A DNA stretch of 64,000 nt from Terebella lapidaria (lineage: Eukaryota; Annelida; Polychaeta; Terebellida; Terebellidae). Position numbers and translations under genes: made by a program. How positions within the stretch are numbered: position 1 is the first letter of the stretch; the number at the start of each line of letters is the position of its first letter. The stretch spans positions 19,565,001 through 19,629,000 of the forward strand of contig OX424563.1 of the NCBI GenBank assembly GCA_949152475.1. The letters are read 5' to 3'. Below, in pieces: positions 57,340-64,000 of this stretch. Under the pieces are notes generated by a model. It made no database searches, was not told where the DNA came from, and saw nothing but the letters and a program-made list of their open reading frames with translations.

Positions 57340-58295
57340 CGATTCAAAGGCAACAAAACTTATACACATCACAGAGGTACATAGGGAGAATCTTATGTAT
57401 TTTGAGGAAAATTGTCAATAGTTTTTGAGAAAATGGCAGCCAAAGACAAAAGTCATCATTTCTTGTGACAAAATAAGGTTTCGATCTTCCAAAGTCATTC
57501 AAGGCCAAATTCAAGGTCATCATTCAAACCGCAATATATGATTTCCCATTTGAATGTGCCAATACTTAGGCTCTATCTGGAAAAGTTCTAGAAGTTTACC
57601 CCCGCAAAGCTAACATTATGAAGAAAAATTGGGTGAAATTTTCCCAAAAATTTTTCAATGGCCAAAAAATTTATTTTTTTTGCTGGAAATGGCTCAGAAC
57701 AAATAGTGGCTCGATTTGGGACAATAACATTTTTTTTCGCTGACATGTCAAAAAATCAAAATGGCTGTCACACGCAGACCGGTGATACAAGGGCAATGAA
57801 ACTTGCTATTGATGTACATGAGGGAAATGTCTTGAAACAAAAATCTCAAACTGATCAGACAGTTTTCGAGAAAAAGGCCATCAAAGTCCAAATTTAGCCA
57901 CTTTTCATAAAAAATGGGCGCCAAATCGGCAAAAACGATTCAATAAAAAAGACGGAAAAGGAGAAAACGTCTCAGGGTATTAGCCCAAGGAATGTTTCAG
58001 TAAATTTCAGGAATGTTTTAGTAAATTCATCAAGGCAAAAAAAAGTTATTTGCAGGACGGACGACGGACGAACGTACCAACTTTTTAGGTTAAAGGGCTT
58101 TCACCATGTTAAATTTCCTCACCCGTGTGAGCCCCGTATCCCCAAATTATCCCCTTATATACACGTCTGCTCATAAAAAGGGTTTAGGGCTATTTTCATC
58201 TTTTTCAAGCCCCTAAACCCCGGAAGTTTTCCCGGACGGACGACGGACGAAAAACCACGCCAATAACTTATGGGGCCATGGGACGGTAAGCTAAA
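57340..58295. repeat. GGTTACCGGACC repeat family, divergent copy D
   Basis: Shares CGATTCAAAGGCAACAAAAC and TTATACACATCACAG with copy B and ends with GACGGACGACGGACGAA and GGGACGGTAAGCTAA. It lies in the spacer between the inverted arms of the 6.5-kb element. Boundaries approximate. Confidence 0.6.
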
Positions 58296-58790
58296 AATTA
58301 AGTACGAACCAGCGGTCCATCAAACCAAGGTCTTTCCCTCATCCAGGAGTGTTCAGTTTCTCATTCACAATGTGGCCACTCGACCCGCAGCGCCGTCTGT
58401 TGTCATAATAGTGCAGTAGTAATTTTGGCACATGAAATGCTTCATTCGTTTTGCTTTGTTCTTCGTGCGATGTGCTTTATTCTAAATGAAATGTGCTAAG
58501 TTCCATATGCATTGTGCCAGATGCGATTTGTTTTTTGATAGTTTGCATGAACAAAGATGTTAGAATATGGCATGATGAATCAAGACTTGAGAAAGTACCA
58601 GTCAGAACTTGGAAATAAACAGCAAGGGGATGGAAATTAGAACTATGCAGTAAGAATATGTGAATTCGACACAGAAAGTTTAGAAATAGTAATGTGGAAT
58701 AAAGAATTTTGCGATTGAAACAATCATTCACAACAAGAAAATCTACAATGCATGACAATGAATATTGACCCTAAAAACGCTCCATATTTC

Positions 58791-59940
58791 ACCAATGTAA
58801 CACGAGTTGGTGACATATGTGTTTAAGTTTGTTGGTATAATTTGTCGATTTCACCAGAATAAACCTTCTGGTGTGATTTTGAGATACTTGTCTATAAAGT
58901 AAAGACAGGGGATTCACTATTATAGACCGCCCGTAATAAACACATTTCTTACGACATTTCTATTTTCATGATTGTATGACTCTCGTGTTTCTCAGTCTTA
59001 GACTTTCGGATCCATTGTATAGCTGGGTTCTGTTATAATGGGTGAATTGTAACAAAATGCCACAGGCATCCTCCTTAGGTAATATCGTCAGTGTTTGGCT
59101 AGTAAGCAATCGGCCAGTCTCATGATTTGTGTGTGAAAAGTGTAACCTGGAGCAAAATCAATGACACTGCGATCATTAAAGTTATGTGTCTGTGGTTTTA
59201 ACAGGGCTATCATTAGGCCTATAGGTTTATCACTCATCGAATTTGACCGTTCATGACATTGATTTTGTAAGTATCATTCATGAATCACTCCTAAAATATG
59301 GATTTGTCTATATCGATATCCATTCGTCAGTAGGCCTATACATATGTAACGTGAGACCAAAGAAAACAGTGATCCCCAAAAGTCCCCCCGCCCCTAAAAA
59401 AGGATCAAAAACACGCTGACCGGCGCTTTTTAATTCGAATGACATTTACTGCTCTGATATACAACATTTATCGTAGGAATAGCATATAGCTGTCTGTACT
59501 TCCAATGAAACATTATGTGAATATAAAACAGACTACTCCTCCCGACGTGTATAGAACATGATTCGTTTCATATATAAATATAAACATGCTTTCGCATATC
59601 AAATTCTTCTAATTTGAATCCGAATTATAACAAACGACTCAAATCTCGACGGTGACACACTACACGGTCTTGCCAAAAACATGTGTGAGGTGAACACTGG
59701 ACCATTGAGCTACTGAGACCCGATGAAACAAAAATCCTTGCATAAGTCACATACGGAGATTGTAATACAATGAACAGTAATAGTGGTAAATTAGTCAGAC
59801 ACTATAAACTGGTTTATAATTTTGTTTGGCCTCAATCTCTGTGGAGTGTCGACTGGAAATCGCTCTTGTTGGATTAGTTTGCTTTAAGCTGCACGCATCA
59901 CTGAATAAACCCCTGGGTGACGAGAAGAGGGGATTATTGC
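58791..59940. other. Right internal part of the 6.5-kb element
   Basis: No coding region or further repeat recognised between the right inverted arm and the terminal inverted repeat. Confidence 0.4.
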
Positions 59941-60231
59941 GTTACTTCACCCCGAAACACCCTCGAAATAACCCCGACACGAAAAAAGTCTACTAGGTAC
60001 AAACTGCGACCTGCGAGCTCACGTTACAAACTGCGACCTGTGTGTAACAAAATACAACTTGAATATTTGTCAGGTCTATATACATTTTCCGTATTAAACC
60101 ATGGTTTACTACGGAATAAGCCATGTATACGATATCATTTCTCGTTTCTATACTAGCTCGCAGGTCGCAGTACGCAGGTCGCTGCTCGCAGGTCGCAGCT
60201 CGCGGTTCGTGATGGGAATTCCATAGAAGAC

Positions 60232-61599
60232 GTATTTTAGACACTGAGAAATCTGAGAGAATTGTGGATGTGAAATATTAAAGTGAATTAAACCAAAGGA
60301 CTCGAGGATATCTAGAAGGACATCTGTGTAGCGGTGTGAAAGAGGCCGTAAGCGTGTTGCATCCCAATCGTGATAACTTGTGCCAATAAAGGAGAGTTGT
60401 TCAAACTGGACTTGAGTTTGTACAGCGATATCGTGCCATACGATCCGTAGAGACTGATAGGACCCTGAAGAACGCCTATCTCCTCACAGTATGGTTTTAT
60501 ACTGTGTCAATATCTTTATCGGTTCAAAAGTTATAGACATTTGAAATCAATATTTTTTCTACTATATTGACAGTAATTGACTCATAACTGAAGCATTTGA
60601 TGCATTCGGTACATCTTTGAAGTCATAAAATTGGTTCACAGATCCTGGATTTTCATAAAATCACTTATTAATGGAAACATCTTGAGTTTGAATATTCAGG
60701 TCACATGAGGTATTATTCAAGGTCACTCAAAAAAGCATATATGTCATTTTAGGTTATCATGTTTTGTTTGATAGAAACACTAATGTGCTGTCTTGTACAG
60801 AACATGAATATTTTTAATGGTTCTCGAGATATGAATTTCGTATAAATTTTGTTGCGATTGTTACCAGAATTTGGGGGCTATATTATAAAAGAGTGCTCAT
60901 GATGTCACATAAGTATATTGCTTCAACGGGGTGCAAATTGTTTGTGTCTTTCTGTATTTTGGCATACCTTGCCATATACACTGTAGCGAGACTGGATGCC
61001 CTAACGGTCAGTTTGGTTTTTAACCGTATTTTATCAAATGACAGGTCCATTTGTGATAAATGAATATTTCGAAAGTAGCTTAGCATTTTTGGTCAAAGAC
61101 ATGAGTGGGAGATGGTGTATGGCATCACGCCACAATAAGATCTGCATTGGTGGCAATGATAACGAAAAAAAATATTTAAAAAAAACGAGCCCACAAAAAA
61201 CCTCCATATAACATGATTAGCGAGATCATTACCTTGGAACAAAATAATATCAGATTCGTGCAAATTCGCCGTCGAAAATTTGTTTAAATGTCCCTCGAGT
61301 GACAGTACCGTTCAAATCACATGTTTTCTGGCGCGCATTGACACAAAAGCAAGGTGCTTGTTTACAAAATTTCTAAATTTTTGTTTTATAGCCAAAGATT
61401 ACAAATTTGCATTTGCCTGATCAACAGTTGAACACACAACACATTTCTGAGCAGAAAACACTGATATACCACACATTTCCCTGACATTTCTCACCTTTCT
61501 CCACAAGATTTACTTTCTTTAAGCCGATTTATAGCCCACGACGAGTGGTGTTATGTGTTATTCCGCATCGTCGTGGTGTTATTCCGCAATAGTGGTGTG
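60232..61599. other. Spacer
   Basis: AT-rich, no gene or bounded element recognised. Confidence 0.45.
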
Positions 61600-61830
61600 A
61601 TCCCGTATGCCGAATGTTCTGGTGGCATTGGGTTTGACCTTTGACCTCATTTTCGGGGAGATGATATGCTTTGATCTCACTTTCGGAGATATGCTATATG
61701 CTGAAGAATCTGGTGACTGAATTTGACCTTTAGTCCCATTTTCAAGGTCGGAGCACACATCATATATCACCTGCTATGTTAAAACATGAAATTGTCCGGT
61801 AACCTATGCAACCCTTGGGCTCTTTTTTTT
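61600..61830 (+). repeat. GGTTACCGGACC repeat family, fragment E
   Basis: TTTGACCTTTGACCTCATTT and related words lead to GTCCGGTAACCTATGCAACC and CTTGGGCTC, matching the right end of the NOA1 intron 2 copy. Only the terminal 200 bp or so is present. Confidence 0.6.
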
Positions 61831-62739
61831 ACGTATAATATCGATGCATTATTACTCTTATTCATTTTTCTGTGCGGGACGCAATATGCTCCAAAGCGAG
61901 AGGGTAGTCTACCCCGATGACTCCGTAAATGTATGCTACTATACCATATGATTGCTACATGTAATACTAGTATCATAACACATTTATTACGTTCTCCGTT
62001 AGATAATCATGTTATACAATTAATAATTGTCCACACTCATAACAAGTTGAATTATTTTCATGATATGAATTGATAAATTGTTAACGTTGTGTTTCTGATA
62101 TCGAGTTATTTCATGGTCAATCTGAAAGTTCTATAGTTTCATCATGCCATTATAAAAATACATATTGATTGTCATACTATCATGCTTTCATCATTATTGC
62201 CATGTACATACTGTGAATATTGTTGTGTCTTATACGTTGTATAATATTGTGTTGCCAGTTTTGTTTATTCACGTTGTAAATAGTCGCACTCGCAGAGACC
62301 TTCACATAGGGCTTGCCCTGCTGGTCAATGCACAATGTTAATAAAATATGTTTACACCAAAGACATGAGTAGTTATTTTTAAAAGATCAGGCTTTTTGTC
62401 ACAAAAATGTGATATTCCCTAACGATATAGACCTATACTTGTATATTGTGATAGGTCCATATCATACACCGTTGTGAAGTCGCAGATTTATGTGGCATAA
62501 ATTAGCGAACGTCACATTAAAAATATAAAAAATGTACTAGATAAACAGACCTATATGCACTTTTGTGTACATTTTGTCTAACTATCGCAAATGAAACTCC
62601 AGCTCCAAGTGAAGTTGGAATAAAGTGAAGTTGGAATTAATGGTGTGTATCAGTAAATAGCTACACAATATAGTAAGTTTTATATCAGAAGATCATATGT
62701 ACACATCAATACATGATTATTGGTACTTTATTTTAAGGA
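61831..62739. other. AT-rich spacer
   Basis: No gene or bounded repeat recognised. Confidence 0.45.
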
Positions 62740-63015
62740 ATATATATGCCGAATATTCTTGTGAACTTAAATTTGACCTTTGACCTCAATAAACTGAAAC
62801 CGATACAAAACCAAAGAATATCTTGAGCATTTAGAGTTCCATTCTAGTTCCATATCATTGTATATTAGGCTATAACACAATCGACTTTCGTAGAGCAAGT
62901 TTTAGGCATGAATGATGTGCAATTATTCTCATGACTTCATGACATTGCTTTCAGCTTACATATAAAACTGAAACATATATCTTGGGTCCGGTAAGCGCAG
63001 AGCCCTACGGCTCTA
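62740..63015 (+). repeat. GGTTACCGGACC repeat family, fragment F
   Basis: Matches copy C (47500-47780) in inverted orientation, from GCCGAATATTCTTGTGA to GGGTCCGGTAAGCGCAGAGC. The rest of the element is absent. Confidence 0.7.
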
Positions 63016-63224
63016 TTTTTGTTCAGACGAGTTTTTCATGCTCAAACCAACATAAATCGCCATGTATTTGCGACGAATGGTTGTTTCATGCGCATAAGAA
63101 TCAGCAGGTGTATGTGTGTATCGCTCACAGTCGTAAATTTCGGGAAAATGAAGAAAATTCAAACGAACTGCGAGTGCTGTTCGCCGTTGCGGGATCACTA
63201 ACGATCGTTGGTGAATCCAGTCTA

Positions 63225-63791
63225 TACTCTGATTTTTCTAACTCGTTTACACAGTTTTTCGCTGATATTTTTGCGATGCTAAATGCTATCGTTCTATAAC
63301 TTGACATACTTCACCTGGGAGACAAACGGCAATCATTTACAGGATTTCAGATTTCTATCACGAAAATTGAAAAAGTTGGCAATCTACCCCAATGTTAAAT
63401 TTAGCCATGTCATTTAATTTCTGGGTCCGCACACAATTTCGTGCATTTGCTCGGTTTTGTAGTAGTGCAATCTTTCAAAATCAACATGTTTGTGTAGTAT
63501 ACACCCCAATGTGTCATCTGGTCTAAAATTACAACAATACTTCAAATCCTGGTGGATGTGAACGGGATCAAATCCTCGAATAAGCTCAGATTCTCGAGAT
63601 CCCGTTTTGGGTGAAATTTAACATTGGGGTAGATTGTCAACTTCTTCAATTATTCTGATAAAAGTCTGAAATTTGGTAGAAAATTGCCGTTTGTCTCCGA
63701 TGTGAAGTATGCCAAGTTATAAAACGATACCATTTAACATCGCAAAGATATCGTCAAAAACCGGTGTAAACAAGTTAGAAAAATCAGAGTA
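63225..63791. mobile_element. 567-bp TA-flanked MITE, copy 3
   Basis: Ends TACTCTGATTTTTCTAAC and TTAGAAAAATCAGAGTA, flanked by TA (63223-63224 and 63792-63793). Same length and layout as copies 1 and 2. Confidence 0.87.
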
Positions 63792-64000
63792 TAGCCACAG
63801 TGATATGAAGATATTCCAATTTCCACAGTTTAATCATGCATGACTAAAATTAATCGATATTCGTAGGACATGGTCGGTGGGTCTTTACCGAATGACTTCA
63901 ATGAATTTGCAATTGGCGCAGGTACCCCAATAACTACTTCTATAGCTTTTTCTGACTCAAGAATACCCGAGATCAAGGTCTCTACAAGATACGCCACAGA

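Larger units (their letters stand above)
54834..58790. repeat. Long inverted arms inside the 6.5-kb element
   Basis: Left arm 54834-54988 continuing at 56306-56606, right arm about 58380-58790, inverted and clearly alignable (for example TGCATTGTAGATTTTCTTGT and GCAAACTATCAAAAA in both). The left arm is split by the Harbinger-like element; the right arm keeps the unsplit version. The left arm ends in its own hairpin (GTAGTAATT versus AATTACTAC, about 56519-56596). Confidence 0.82.
53494..59990. mobile_element. 6.5-kb TIR element
   Basis: Ends GACTTTTTTCGTGTCGGGG and CCCCGACACGAAAAAAGTC form an inverted repeat of about 40 bp, flanked by the 5-bp duplication TACTA (53489-53493 and 59991-59995). 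It contains no recognisable transposase. Inside are a hairpin at 53700-53860 (GGATTAAATG versus CATTTAATCC), a MITE, a pair of long inverted arms, a Harbinger-like element and a member of the GGTTACCGGACC family. The mobiliser is unknown; 5-bp duplications are uncommon among animal TIR elements. Confidence 0.72.
52755..60225. mobile_element. Outer MITE of a nested cluster
   Basis: TATGGAATTCCCAT stands at the left end and ATGGGAATTCCATA at the right, with CGAACCGCGAGCTGCGACC following inward, and a perfect 6-bp duplication GAAGAC on both sides (52749-52754 and 60226-60231). The element's own sequence is only about 52755-52920 plus 59996-60225, rich in CTGCGACCTGCGA repeats. Everything between is later insertion: a TA-flanked MITE and a 6.5-kb TIR element. 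Without them it is about 0.4 kb. Confidence 0.8.

Noticed and set aside
53494-59990. Polinton/Maverick-type element
   Set aside because: Size and TIRs might suggest it, but the duplication is 5 bp and no polymerase, integrase, packaging or capsid remnants are visible.

Overview
The window is animal nuclear DNA: split genes with GT/AG introns, a tiny coding fraction, and many small transposons. Frequent TACATGTA, AGGCCTA and AGATCTA words and the long run of miniature elements suggest a marine invertebrate (mollusc-, amphioxus- or ambulacrarian-like), but nothing here fixes the phylum.

Four host genes can be supported. (1) 8.5-17.4 kb, plus strand: a ten-coding-exon gene for a 963-residue protein related to lung adenoma susceptibility protein 2 (LAS2/C18orf54), with a spliced upstream ORF that stops two bases before the main start. 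(2) 18.4-19.0 kb, minus strand: an intronless gene for the spliceosomal Sm protein SmB (SNRPB), tail to tail with the first. (3) 25.46-27.63 kb, minus strand: a two-coding-exon FEM1 gene of the FEM1A/FEM1C type, a CUL2 ubiquitin-ligase substrate receptor. (4) 37.67-43.28 kb, plus strand: a nine-exon gene for the mitochondrial circularly permuted GTPase NOA1, 719 residues. In the three split genes all reading phases close exactly across the splice sites I propose. The four genes show no shared pathway or operon-like logic; they are ordinary neighbours.

The rest is a graveyard and workshop of mobile DNA. At least fifteen terminal-inverted-repeat elements can be bounded, many with target duplications: a hAT-like MITE (8 bp), a family with TIR CAGCCCAAGCG (9 bp), a Mutator-like element carrying a PHD-FLYWCH protein and a transposase tail (8 bp), a Mutator-like foldback (9 bp), a Harbinger-like element (TAA, with its empty site preserved nearby), and a three-copy TA-flanked MITE of 567-568 bp. 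From 52.75 to 60.23 kb these are nested in one another. A 1.6-kb TIR element at 29.5-31.1 kb and a 2.75-kb element at 43.3-46.0 kb have been filled by internal satellites. A decayed Ty3/gypsy-type fossil lies at 21.4-24.3 kb.

The most unusual items are a roughly 400-bp LTR miniature element at 52.07-52.47 kb whose LTRs contain a tRNA-like Pol III promoter, an array of about eighteen short palindromes at 32.1-32.5 kb, and a 91-bp near-loopless perfect palindrome at 36.45-36.54 kb.
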